From Torreya grandis (taxonomy: Eukaryota; Streptophyta; Pinopsida; Cupressales; Taxaceae): a stretch of 64,000 bases of DNA. The DNA is taken from the NCBI GenBank assembly GCA_037957365.1, contig JARHVA010002371.1, forward strand, positions 1,240,001 through 1,304,000, in the 5' to 3' direction. A program made the position numbers and the translations under genes. Shown in pieces: positions 21,641 through 33,536 of the stretch (positions within the stretch are counted from its first letter, which is position 1; each line of letters begins with the position of its first letter). Below the pieces are notes generated by a model. It saw only the letters and a list, made by a program, of their open reading frames with translations, searched no databases and was not told the origin of the DNA.

Positions 21641-22640
21641 TTCACACCTTATTCAATCCATCATAGAATCTCCTTCTAGAAAATGCATAAACTAAGTATG
21701 AAGTCATTTAGAATTTAAAATTTGTTTTGACTTCAATTAGTTGCTTATGGATTGATTCACTAATCAGCTAACCCTAATTGATATATTGCTTATTTTTATA
21801 AATAATCCATATGTACCTGTACATATAAGTATAAAAGTATTTTGCCTATAAGATTCCAACTACCCTATGTAAAAATGTGATCATATCATTTACCTTGTTC
21901 ACAATTTGAAATCTAGAAATATTATTTGGAATCCTTGTTATTGAATGTTTAGGATTTGTGAGCCATTATTTATTTACCTATTTCACACAAGAATTGGTAT
22001 TATCATCCTAGAACTCCTGAGCTGAAATAGGAGACAAGTTCACATGTGATTCTCATTATGGAAACTATAATAACTTGTCAATATGTTCTATAACTAAACA
22101 TATGACATATTATCATTTGGGATTTAGCACTTATCTCTTCTCATGGTCATAGTATTTAATCATGCTTAGTACCAATTTTAGGCTTTACAATAAGGTTAGA
22201 AAAGTAGTTGCATTTACCAATCCACTCTTACGTGTGCTTTGACCATAGTCTATCTTGTGCACCCCATTGATTTTGTTTAATAAATCATCTATATTTATAT
22301 TACCTATACCTATGTTTATTGTATTCTAAATGTTTAAATCCAGACTTGATAGAGGAATGTCACCATAAAACAAGTACTTCATCTTTGATTCATATTATCC
22401 TTGAAAATTTTTCTTCAAAGGAGTTTTATTTAGTGTGCCCTTGGTAGGAGTCTTGGATGCTAGAATCAAATAAAATCACACCTCTTAGAATATGAACCTG
22501 CATTTTATTACAACTGACCAAGAAGATCTTTAAAAAAAACCACTAAAAACCTTATTTTTTAGGAAAAGTGCTTGCATAGGAGAAGGAATCTAATGGGGTG
22601 TTTCCAGTAGGTTTAGGTTTTGGAGGTAGTGAAACCACTA
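21641..22640. other. No recognisable feature
   Basis: AT-rich sequence between the gag relic and a tandem duplication. I see no domain, LTR pair or repeat I can defend here. Confidence 0.4.
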
Positions 22641-22689
22641 CCATCAAGCTATGATGTATGTGTTTGTAGCACCATTAGGATTTGATGGT

Positions 22690-23510
22690 GGTGTTTGTAA
22701 CATCATTAGGTTTTAATGGTGGTGTTGACAACCACCTGGGGTCTGATGGATTATTTACATATACATTGGGCTCTACTAATTATGTTTACAACATTTATGG
22801 GTCTTGATGGTGGTGATTTCAAGGTTTTTAGGTTCCATTAATATTGATTTCAAGGTACTTACACCCTATCAGAGGTGTTTGTAACACTTGCGGGTTTTAC
22901 CAATGTGTAAACACACCTCTAGGATTTGAAGGGGTCTTAAGTATTTTAGTAAAATTGAACTTAAAAAATAATCTTTATAAAAAATTATAAATGTTTTAAT
23001 AGTTCTTGATTTCACATCAATTGATTTACTTGAAAAATGAACAACAAATTATTGACCAATTTTGACCGTCATTATTTTTGACAATTTCAACCATTGTTTA
23101 AAAACCATGACAACAACTAGTTTGATACACATGTTTTCAGTACTATTAGATCCTAATGGTGGTGTTGAAAAATTCCTAGGGTTGAATAGGGTTGATTACA
23201 TGCATATTGGACTCTGCCAATTATGTTTACAATATTGGTGGGTCTCGATGGTGGTGCTTGCAAGTTCTTTAGGTTTCATTGATGGTAATCTCAAGGTAAT
23301 CAAATCCCATGGGAGGTGTTTGAAACACTTTTAGTTTCTACTGAGCATGTAAACATGCCTTCGAGATCTAAAAGGATCTCAGAATTTTTGTAAAGTTGAA
23401 CTTAAAGAATAATCTTTATCAAATTTTCCCAAGTTTTTCATAGTGCTTGATTTCACATTGATCAATTTCCTTGAAAAATGAATAATAAATTATTGACCAA
23501 TTTTGACCTT
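22690..23510 (+). repeat. Two-copy tandem duplication, period 441 bp
   Basis: AATGGTGGTGTTGA at about 22712 and 23155, then ATTATGTTTACAA, GATGGTGGT, GGAGGTGTTTG/GAGGTGTTTGTAACAC, and the closing ATTGACCAATTTTGACC at 23051 and 23492, follow in the same order. The 441-bp offset is fixed by the closing match. Copies are diverged. Earlier partial GGTGGTGTTTG units precede copy one. Confidence 0.82.
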
Positions 23511-23544
23511 TTAGACCATTATTCAAAATCCATCACAACACCCA

Positions 23545-23700
23545 TAGGAAATGAATAAGCTTACAACATCATATCAAAATATAATAATATCACGTTAAAA
23601 AAATAAGATAGAAACATATAAATACACCACTCTATTTTTTGTTAATACAAGATTGCATGAACCCTTAGATGCTCCTATATTAGACACCAAGGATATAAAA
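23545..23700 (+). repeat. Dispersed repeat shared with 59414-59560
   Basis: ACACCACTCTATTTT, CAAGATTGCATGAACCC and TTAGATGCTCCT recur in the same order and strand at about 59495-59555. Element identity unknown. Confidence 0.65.
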
Positions 23701-23759
23701 TGTGAGCTCCTTATCACATAGATGGACTAAGTAAAAAACCAATTATTTTAATATGAACC

Positions 23760-25620
23760 ATAATGGCCATGACATTCCCTTCCAAAACACAAATTAATTC
23801 AACTATTTTTCACTTTTTTCTTCCCTTTCCAGCTTCTTCTTATTGGTTCAATTTCTTTCTTCTATTTTTACCTTTACACTTCCTTTTCTCTTCTTTGATA
23901 TTTATTTCCATATTCATGGGATTATACCCACCAAATTTTATTTCATTTGTGGGATTAGATCCACCATAGTATCTTTCCACCAAGTCTCCTTCCTTTGTGG
24001 GATTAAATCCACCATAGTCCCCTTCCTTTATGGGATTAGACCCACCATAGTCTGTCCTTATCTGCCAAAGCCTTATCTTCTTTTCTCAATGTCCTATTTT
24101 TGGATTAACCTCACCTTCATCTAACCACCTCCACCAATATGGTTTTATTTGATTTTACTCACCTTTGTGGACTTGAATCCACTATTGACCAACCACCACA
24201 TCCTAAAGCCTTCTTGGCTTTGTCTACTCATTATCCAACCTATTGTTGGATTTTTCCTTCTGTCACTCTTATCCATTTATAGCTCATATTCTCTCAAGAC
24301 AACCATATCCTTCTATACTTTTATCCTTTCCATAACCACCTCACTTTTAGCTTCTTCATTCATAAGAGTTTTGAAAGACTTTTCTTCTTCCATCACTTAT
24401 TCACATGTTTCTACTAATATGAAAATTATCTGTTCCTCCTCACTTTCATTCTTAAGTGCATAATTTTTCACTTCCATCTTTGCCTCTTCACCTTAGAATT
24501 CCTATTTGAATACCTCCTTTCTTTCCATTTCTTCACCTACACACTAAATACAATCATAAATCAGTTTATAAACATGATAATTTATAGTCCCCATAGGTGA
24601 TTGATCCATCGTCATAAAATTAGCTTGATTTACACCAAGTTCAGGTTCCTCAAAGAATATTCCATTATTCTTGCTCCTCAAAATAGTGCTCATAGATCCT
24701 TTTGAAAAATCATCTTCACTTATATTAGTTAATTCATAAATTGGCTACTCTTTTCCCAAATTATTTATATCAACTTTAGGATAATTACTATCTCATTCTT
24801 TCATCTCCTCTAAGTCATGTGAAAACAACCTTGCACTCTCTTTGTGAGTACATTACATACCTTAACTCATTAGATTCTCTCCTCCAATACCTACATGGGT
24901 TTATTCCACATATGCAACACCACTTTCACCATTTAGTCCCTTTAGTAGAAACATGTCTGCCATCTCCATCTCATTTAATTGTTTAGAACATTAAAAAAAC
25001 ATATTAATGGAGTCAAGAATTCCCATAAATAATTTTTCTATATCATCATCATGCCCTAAGCACATGATTTCCAAAGTTTTTTTGTTTCTCATATTCTACT
25101 CATATATTTATCCCTCATGATGGACTCCCAAAAGCCCATTCTCAAAAATATCTATGGTTTTTATATCCTCATTATTATTTATATGTTATTATCCTCACAT
25201 CATTGGTCTTCAACCATGCTCTCGTTATGTGCATTAACTTGCACTTCATCTATCTCCATAATCTCCTTCATGGAAACCTAAAAATTCTCATGGCTACTCT
25301 CTTATTTCACCTCTATTTTTTCCTTCATGTAAACCTATAAATCCTCATGGTTTCATTCTTTATTCACATCTATTTTTTATTTTATGGAAACCTATATCTT
25401 TCCTTTGTTCTCCTCAACCCTTATACCCTCTAACATAGAAAATACAAACTCATTACCTTCATTCACAAAGGATTATTCTGATTCTTCCTACTTATGGGAT
25501 ACCACCAACTCATTCCCATTATTAAAGAATGGGTCTCCTTCTTCCACTTCAATTACTATCACCTCCATATCCTCTTGCATGAGGATTTCTTCCTTTAAGG
25601 CCTGATCACAAATTTATTCT
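23760..25620 (+). pseudogene. Relic G: Ser/Thr/Pro-rich gag-pol linker remnant
   Basis: The plus strand is pyrimidine-rich and encodes Ser, Thr, Pro, Phe and Ile-rich stretches in several frames (about 23763-24124, 24149-24463, 25384-25605), resembling the low-complexity linker in element C at 53760-55080 on the opposite strand. At 23917-24050 a unit like GGGATTAGATCCACCATAG is repeated about four times. No catalytic domain is seen. Assignment to G rests on composition, strand and order after the gag relic. Confidence 0.4.
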
Positions 25621-26225
25621 TCCTTGTTATAAAAATTACATTTTTATCTTATACCAATTAATGCAAACACTTGAGAGGAGGTCTAATTAAGGATTGTATT
25701 TATCTTTGTGTTGCTTAAGTCAGAATTTCATTCATGGACACAATTTCCACACATACTTAGACTTGACACACTTAACACATCTTCATTGTATTTATATTAA
25801 AAACATCACAATAGAATACATAATCACACTCACACTCTCAAATAGTTTTTTGATAGGATTACTATATCACATTAAATAGTTTTAGACTCATAAAGTCCCT
25901 CCTATATTGATACAACTTTCTATTCTTATCTTGGAGAGTTTTGCTCCTTTCCAACTCACCCCTATTTCCCAAACTAAATTTTATATATAAATAGCATATC
26001 CCATTGAATTCCCAAGATTTATGAGGCATATAATAAACTTCATTAACCTCAACATAACATACAATAGTGTGGCAGCTTTTAGTTTTCAATATTAATTGCC
26101 AAACTATCAATAACAACTCCATTCACGAATAAAAATGTAGAGATAGTCACATGTAACTATCAAATATCATCACAATACCATTTCATAATAATATAATTAT
26201 CATGTAATACTATTATTAAAATAAT
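25621..26225. other. No recognisable feature before element D
   Basis: AT-rich sequence. An 86-residue minus-strand open frame (26122-25862) shows no family I recognise. Confidence 0.4.
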
Positions 26226-26230
26226 AATCA
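26226..26230. repeat. Target site duplication AATCA, left copy (element D)
   Basis: AATCA stands directly before the TGATCGG LTR end and again at 44479-44483. Confidence 0.9.
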
Positions 26231-27940
26231 TGATCGGTTGTCATTATACCTCTATTTTAACTAATAAATAGATTGATGTCATTTTCTACCAGGACCAGTG
26301 TCCAAGGTTATATGCAATGAGACCATTAGATATTGGATTTTTACATTTCATTGTTTGGGGGGTTTTACTTCTGCTATGATTTCTAAATCCTAAAAAAAAA
26401 TAAGACTCTACCTCTAGTTTACAAAAAATTAAATCTAAAAAGTTTGCTAACTGAGTATATCCTATTAACATTTACACCATCAATATCTAGAACTTAAATA
26501 CCTAGCATAAGACATTGTGATGTCCTCACTTGACTTACCCAGCTAGGTAGGATAGTGTGATATTTCAAAATTTGAGAATGTTATCTATTTTCACTTAAAC
26601 AGCTTCTGACAAATTTTGAATAGAGAGATAGGTTAACAAACTAACTTTCTATGATATTGAAAGACACACTCTTTCATTGAATTGCAATAACTCCTACATG
26701 TAATGGAAACACACTTACATTAAACAAAATTCACACTTTGCATTTGAAAAAGAAATCCACACTTGCCTTTGAAAAGGAAATCACACTTGAATTTAAAATA
26801 AATCACTCTTATGTTTAAAATTAAATTACACTCTATAGTAAATGAGATATACCTTAAATTAAAAAATGCTTATAAATTATAAACTAAAAAGTATAGATTT
26901 GTCATGATCCTTGGAGAGAAGTGTGCCATTACTTCTTCCTCAGAACAAGAATTGATTTAATCAAAAATAAAAAGGAATGTTAAACTTTATTTCATTCTCA
27001 AAGGAACACATAAAGATACGAAAAACTAAAGTGAAGTGCTTCTTCTGATTTTTAACTTCAACAACTTTCTAACACATCCAGCTGCTAGCTCCTAACTATA
27101 AGGAATGAGAAGGGGATATATATTTAAGCACATCTCAACATCTATTCATAGAGTATAAAATATGGTGATCAAATTAGCTAAATATGCTTATTCAAAATAT
27201 AGAAAATCTATGAATCAGATTCCATGATTCTAGGAAGGCATTAGAACTACTCAACTAACAATAAATAATAAATAACTAACATAGATCAAAAGAGACTTAT
27301 CCGATTTGACAAAATAGAAGTACAAATATATATAGATCATTCCAAGACATTACTATAAATAATAATGTCTAAAATAAGATATCTAAATATATAAAGTCTA
27401 TTTATATAAAATAGATATCTTTAGAATCACTATTTCAATTAGTAAGATCTAGCTGGACATTCTTCGAAGCATGCCTAAGTGTCTTTGAAGTATTTTGTAT
27501 AGGTCTTTGGAGCATGCCTGGACATATTTAGAGCATTCTATGTAGGACTTCAGAGTGCCCTTAGAGTATATTTGGAGTGTTTTTAGAGCATCTTCAGAGC
27601 CTTTTCAGAGTGTCTTTAGAGCATCAGATCTTCGGAGATCATTCGCTAAATCCTCAAAACTATAACAAAAAAGAGTTACCAAAACTGTTTGATGTCTTCT
27701 CAAAATTATCCCACCATTTGTATGTGTTTTTGTACATAAAACTGTGCTCATTTCATCCTAGTTAGACATAATAAAAAGATAAAGAATCAATAATGTATTC
27801 CATACAAACAAAGGATAAATTACAATCATTTCCTACTTAGATAAGACCTTAAATATTAAATGTAATAAAATATATATCCAAAAGGCAACAATTATGGATA
27901 TTTTATATTAGATATAATGAGCTATATGAAATGCTCATCA
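26231..27940 (-). repeat. 3' LTR of element D
   Basis: Plus-strand TGATCGG...GCTCATCA, homologous along its length with 42776-44478. It holds a run of short variants of TTNAGAGCATC/TTGGAGTGT at about 27455-27640 that is repeated in the other LTR at about 44000-44165. Confidence 0.93.
27455..27640 (-). repeat. Short iterated motif inside element D LTR
   Basis: Units such as CTTTGGAGCATGCC, TTCAGAGTGCCC, TTAGAGCATCTTCAGAGCC recur about every 16-25 bp. The matching array in the 5' LTR is at 44000-44165. Confidence 0.6.
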
Positions 27941-27952
27941 TTTCTCCCTCAC
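27941..27952 (-). promoter_or_regulatory. Element D polypurine tract
   Basis: The minus strand reads GTGAGGGAGAAA immediately before the 3' LTR start TGATGAGC. Position and purine run are as expected for the plus-strand primer. Confidence 0.75.
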
Positions 27953-29557
27953 ATTTTACCTTTGCAAGTCCTCTTGTAAATAAGTGGGATAACCAGTCTT
28001 TAATCCAAAATTTTAGATTTTAGCCACTGACTAAGACCATAAAAATGGTGGCTCTAATCATGATGACCTTTGGGTACGAATCCATTATCCCCTAAAATTA
28101 TGTGCAACCAAGCCTCAAATTTAACTTCCACCTAATTGTGCCAACTCTACCATGGAGACAAAGGACAAAAAATTATTAAAGGCCTAAATCTCATTCGAAT
28201 CCATATGTTTGAGCCTCCTTCATCTAAGAGTTGAGTGACATTTTTTGTAATTTCATGGGCTCTCCTAAGACTCCACTCGATGGTGGTGGGACTCAAGACT
28301 TACCTATGTTTTAAAGCAATATGTAAATTTTTCCACTTGGTTATGCTGACATTGATGGAATTGGTGGAATGTTGGCTCAAAAAAGTTTTAAAAGCTACCA
28401 CATTAACTCTCAATAATTCATGGTATTTATTATTCATGTACATGTAGTACATTGGTTGAAAATTATCAAGAAGGTTCCTAGAATTTGGAAATTGGGGTGC
28501 CATACACAACCTTGTGGTGTTACCATGTTGTTTGATTTCTCAGAGTAGAGAGGAAAGCACACAATTGTGTTTTGCCTATAAATAAATTTACTAGAAAACT
28601 AAATTGATAAACTAATAACATGTTAAAAATATATAATTCACAAAATTCATCTTGTCTTTCAATAGTAATTTTGAGAAAGACATTCATAAACATGTGCTAA
28701 TCTTCAATAATGTGAAGAAAGCCAAGAGAAATTAACTGTATCTATCATTTGTAGAATTACTGATGGAGAAAAAAACATAAATAGATGAAGGTTTCCTTTA
28801 TGCTAACATTTTTTCATAAATTTCACAAATATTTTGGATGGAATCCTAAGCTTTTTTTAGTTACTACTGAGACTCTGCTTTAATCTTAGCATTTTCTTCC
28901 TCCAACTTTTAAATTTTATGTTGGTTTTTATTCTACGGTGAAATCATTTCATGGAGTGGAAGGGGGAAAGAATGAACAACTCTTATAGGTCCTTCAATCA
29001 AGACTATTATTTCCCTCATCTCTCTCTAGATGGCTTGTAGAGAGGGTTGTAACTTAGCAATCTTAGTGGTTAATTATCATTTTCTATCAATGTGTTGGAC
29101 AATCAATGCATTTCTATCATAAATAGTCTATCACATATCATTAATCTGAGTATTTTTATCAATGATAGAATTTTAAAAATCAATAATTTAAGTATCCTTA
29201 ATATCAAGAGAATTTTATAAATTACTAAATTCCTAAGTTTGGAAAAACATCAGATTATGTATTCTGGTCTACTCAGCATTCATTACTGTAAGAATTCATT
29301 CTTGTGCCCTAGCTCGAATGATAGATTCTTCACATCTTTATTCCAATTCAAAATAGTCAAGTTCTTACCTTTCAACATTGAATGTATAAAATCCAATTCT
29401 ACTTGTTGTAGAATGCTCTCTTCATGTCAACATAGAACCATGATAGATTATAACTCTTCTTCTTCATTAACAAGCTAGGGGGAAGATGGACCTTCTTTTA
29501 TCAATGGTGTTTTACCTTTATCAGTAGTAAAGGGTAAAGGTCACTTTTATTCTTGAG
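27953..29557 (-). pseudogene. Element D 3' region: degraded coiled-coil-like coding remnant
   Basis: On the minus strand, stretches such as LTILNWNKDVKNLSFELGHK (about 29330-29280) and Lys/Leu-rich runs near 28850-28950 look like decayed coiled-coil protein. With 35027-36060 this forms the region between integrase and 3' LTR that element E split. No firm family assignment. Frames are broken throughout. Confidence 0.4.
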
Positions 29558-31044
29558 TGATCCATAAACTCTACACTATTACCATGTGCAAAAAAGTTTA
29601 TTTATAGATAATTTTATCAAATCGTTCAATTTCCTAAAATACTCAAAGGAAATTGCTACAAGCTTGACCTTTAAAAACATATTTATCTAGGTTGACCCAA
29701 AGTGGATTTCTAAAATGGAATGAATTAAAGTTGAATATTCATTCATTAATCCAATCAACCTTATCTAAACCCAAATTATTAAATATCTATTAAGTTATCA
29801 TAATTAATTAAATTTTCATTCAAAATTATTAATAATGAAATCAAATGTGGAAAATAATGTAAAATAATAGACAACTCATGATAACAAGGTTGATAACAAA
29901 GTTCACCCACTACTCAAGCTACATCTCTGGGCTTATTTAGAACAAGAACCAATACATTTCCATGAATTAAAAGTACATGCCAAAAGCTTAAAATTGTCTA
30001 ATGGATCCTCTAAGACTACATAAAACTTAGAAATTGATCCTCGAAAAGTCTCAGTACCCACGGATGGACCTTATACCTTCCTATCGGGAAAGCAATCTCG
30101 CATTCTTGAAGTTTTCCACCAAAAGTATTAATTAGAGACTTTTAAAAATGAATCTAATGAACTCAATTTAGGAAATTAATTATATCACTAGAAGTGTCTC
30201 AGAGTCTAGAACATTTCATCAGTTCACTCTGAAGTTTGAAAATGACTATAGATGCTTCAAAAATGGTGATACATGCAAACTAGTCCTTACTAGTCATTAC
30301 ATAGTCTGCAAAGCTTCCCTTCGAGGCATTAAAAATGGCATCAAACAACCTCAAATATAGACACTTAGCATATGGTTGGAATAATCTCTCTCTTTGACTC
30401 TTAGCTCTTAGCTCTTCAGCTCTCGGCTCTTTGGCTCTCAGCTCTCAGCTCTTTAATGAGAGATTTGAAAATTTTGAATTAAATTAAAAGCACGTATGAC
30501 TCATTTATATACTTTTTATAGGTCCAAGTTTTCCAATTGGTATGATTATCCACAATCTATTTTAATGGGATTTTAAATTATCCATCACTTTTTAAAATAT
30601 GGGGTGATAATTTTACCCAATATATGATGGTTTATGTTTATCCCACTTTACTAAGGTGGGATTTACAATTATTAAAGACTTGGGTCAAGCCATATTGCCA
30701 CGTCACTTTATTTCCATGTCATCATTTTTACCAAGTTTGACCATAACTTTGACTAGCCATAACTTTTGCACATAAACTCTATTTTTCAAACTATAAAATC
30801 CATCGCAAAGATCATGAAGAGATCTACATCATATAACTAGTTTATAAACATTCCAAGACCATAATTTCTTCTAGTTTGACTATTTTTTACCACTTATTGA
30901 CTTGAACTTTGACTAGCTACACCAGAAGCAAATGAGCTCTATTTCTAGAGTTTTGCATACCATCAAAAATCTATTGACAAGCTCTATACAATAGTATAGG
31001 TCTTAGTCTAATTTGGGAATTTTTTTTAAATGACCTCTAGATCA
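29558..31044 (-). repeat. 3' LTR of element E
   Basis: 1487 bp, homologous over its length with 33537-35026. It carries an expanded run of about 9-bp units at 30396-30458 (see below) that is short in the partner LTR. Confidence 0.9.
30396..30458 (-). repeat. Short tandem repeat of CTCTTAGCT-type units in element E LTR
   Basis: Units CTCTTAGCT, CTCTTCAGCT, CTCTCGGCT, CTTTGGCT, CTCAGCT occur about seven times in a row. The homologous place near 34380-34405 has only two or three, so it expanded or contracted after insertion. Confidence 0.75.
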
Positions 31045-31058
31045 CACCTCCCCACTAA
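31045..31058 (-). promoter_or_regulatory. Element E polypurine tract
   Basis: The minus strand reads TTAGTGGGGAGGTG just before the 3' LTR start TGATC. Confidence 0.7.
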
Positions 31059-31189
31059 GAAGGTTTTTATTCCACCAAAATCTAGTACCTAACTGAAATG
31101 CCAATCAATTTTAAAGATACTCTAACGGGTCTTATTGGTCTAGTCAGGTTCCACAAATGCACCTACAATGCTTGAAATAATTGACTGAT

Positions 31190-31480
31190 CACATCTTCCA
31201 TAATCCCTCTACTACTGCACAACCATCAATAGCCTCTACACAAAACTAGGGTATGATAACTTTGTTTGTTGCATGGCTTCACAATAGCCTCTACATAAAT
31301 AAGCCTTGTGATCTCTTATACTACATGGTTGTAAAAATCCTCTACACAGATCTAAGATCCTAAATCTCCTTTGCTACATGGCCTCATTGAGCCTCTACAT
31401 AGATCTAAGATTTTGTATGTGCATCCACATCTTCTTCTATTGCACAACCATCTAAGGGCCTCTACATAAAACTACACATG
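31190..31480 (-). repeat. Degenerate tandem repeat in element E interior, about five units of 50-68 bp
   Basis: Each unit contains TGCACAACCAT or CTACATGGNNT followed by AGCCTCTACATA and ATCTAAGAT-like sequence. Units are seen near 31205, 31272, 31330, 31378 and 31438. It lies 3' of the coding gene on the element's sense strand. Confidence 0.65.
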
Positions 31481-31499
31481 GATAATAGCACATCCATCA

Positions 31500-32280
31500 A
31501 TGCCCTCTTTTGTTAATGATGTTCTGCAGCATATCAAAGTACAAATATTAGATCATAGCATAGAGATAAAAATAGCAAAATATGATTCATAACTCAAATT
31601 TTAAAGGCCTAAAAACAAGGCATGAGTTCCACTAAATCTTATAACTACCAATAAGATCACAACATCTATCAATTATCTGCCCACTATCATATCCTTGAAA
31701 TACTACAACAATCACCAATGCAATTGTAGAACAAGTTTGTTAATGTAAAAAAAAACATTAATTGTTGTGACCATGTCATAATACACTACCCAGACATGGG
31801 TCTTAATATGCTAAATAACTATGGAAATAACAAGTAGTGTATAGTGTCTATCATTTCAAACATTTTCCAATAGGGTCTTACAAATGCATCCAATCATACA
31901 CATGCCAAAAATAGATGCGTCCCAAAATAGTAATTAAGTATAAAACTAAACACTATCAAATTCCATCAACCTGTATAAGTGCTATCAAATCTCCTATGTT
32001 GATCAATGAGTTAAATTCCTTAACAATTTGATAAGAAACTCATATAGATAAAAATAGAGATTTCAAAAATAAAGCTTTTGAAAACACAGGTGTGAGAATT
32101 AAAAACTTTGCATGATGAACCTATCTCAAAGTTTTCCCACCATAGTAGCTCCAAAATGCATATATCAAAGCATGGGTAAATGTCCTTTATCAACATACAA
32201 TAAGAATTCCAAATTTGATTTGAAACATAAATGCATTATCCATCCACTAATCATGACAACATGAAATTAAGAAATTGTTT
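31500..32280. other. Element E 3' non-coding stretch
   Basis: AT-rich sequence between the tandem repeat and the end of the G-patch gene. No further feature seen. Confidence 0.4.
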
Positions 32281-33365
32281 ACTAACCCTCTTAATTAGAC
32301 TCTCCTATTTAGGGTGTTTAATTTCCTTAGTAGATTTATTGACATTTGCATGGGTTGATTGAACAAAAAATTCATTAATTACCTTATCAATAGGTTTATA
32401 AACCTTCTTCTTCTTACCATTACCAGGATGGTGGAATGGTTAAAGTTTTCAACAATAAACAACTTGATGTCCACTCACATGATAATGAGTGAAAACATCC
32501 CTCTTCTTAGGTGAGGTTACCTATTTGTCATTTCTTGCTTTGCCAATATGAGAATGGTCTTTAACACCTACAAGCTGCTTCAGTAAATCTTGTCTTCTCC
32601 AATAATATGCAATACAATGGTTATTCAATCTACAAAACATACAAGGAAAAGGATGCAACATCTTTTGAATATCAAAACCAAATTTCTTAAATGGCAAAAA
32701 TGAATCAGAAGTTTTAGAATTCACATTACTATTGGTGAATTTTCTAGGGTAAGAATGAGGAGGTGGATCTTAATACCTCTTTTACCTAATTTCTTACACC
32801 ATTCATCATTTCTTTGTAGGGAGGAATTATGCTCTGCTAGTAGCATCAGACCTTGGCTGTCACAAGCTTATCCTCTTTCAGCAATGGAGGAACTCTCTTC
32901 AACATCTACTTTCTCACTAGCATAACCCAATCCTACATGACAAGATCTATGCTCTACCTATATTGGGTTAGCAATACCTTGGCCATTCTTACCAAGGCCC
33001 CTTCCATCAAACCCCATTTTCAATAGCAGTTTAGATCTAATGCCCTTAGTGTGTTTTTCAAAACTACCAAAAACAACATTTGAAACATCTAAAACTAAAG
33101 GGACAATAGTACTACATGATGAACAACTTATAATGCAATCATCTATCATAGTACTTGCATCTAAAGTGGAAGGCATATGCTTCAATCCTTCACCATTATG
33201 TATTTGTGCCAAGAGCTCATCCTTGGCTTGCAACTCAGATTTCAAATGGGCAATCTCTTCATCCAAGGAGTAGAACCAATCTCTTAGGAAAGCATTCTCT
33301 TCTTAGATTTGTCGATTAATTGCTTCAAGCTCATCAAGTGTCTCTCTTTTCAAGGCTTTACCCAT
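32280..33365 (-). pseudogene. Element E gene: coiled coil, G-patch and two zinc knuckles
   Basis: The ATG at 33365 begins MGKALKRETLDELEAINRQI, then a stop near 33307, then an acidic/Leu-rich coiled-coil-like stretch ([20 protein letters not shown]). At about 33030-32960 stands a G-patch domain: [20 protein letters not shown], then GQGIANPI, and after a stop GLGYASEKVD. Further on, in a shifted frame, come two degraded zinc knuckles: CMFCRLNNHCIAYYWRR (about 32640, last Cys now Tyr) and FTHYHVSGHQVVYC (about 32480, first two Cys now Phe and Tyr). G-patch domains bind RNA or RNA helicases. A gag-like RNA-binding role is an inference. At least three stops and one frameshift are present. Confidence 0.8.
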
Positions 33366-33520
33366 GGCTTCCTATTTTTTACAAACAACCTAATCCCATA
33401 AACTTCACATTAAAAATGGAATATCAACAAGGCTAAATAGTTTGTAATACTACCAAAAACCAAACTAAACACAACTAATATCAAACCCACACAATCAAAA
33501 GCTAACCCAATATACTAACT

Positions 33521-33532
33521 ACTCTAATACCA
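33521..33532 (-). promoter_or_regulatory. Element E primer binding site (tRNA-iMet type)
   Basis: The minus strand reads TGGTATTAGAGT, near the initiator-Met site TGGTATCAGAGC, four bases inside the 5' LTR. Confidence 0.8.
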
Positions 33533-33536
33533 AACT

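Noticed and set aside
26286..26471. 61-residue minus-strand open frame in the D LTR
   Set aside because: It is LTR sequence, broken in the homologous LTR copy, with no domain.
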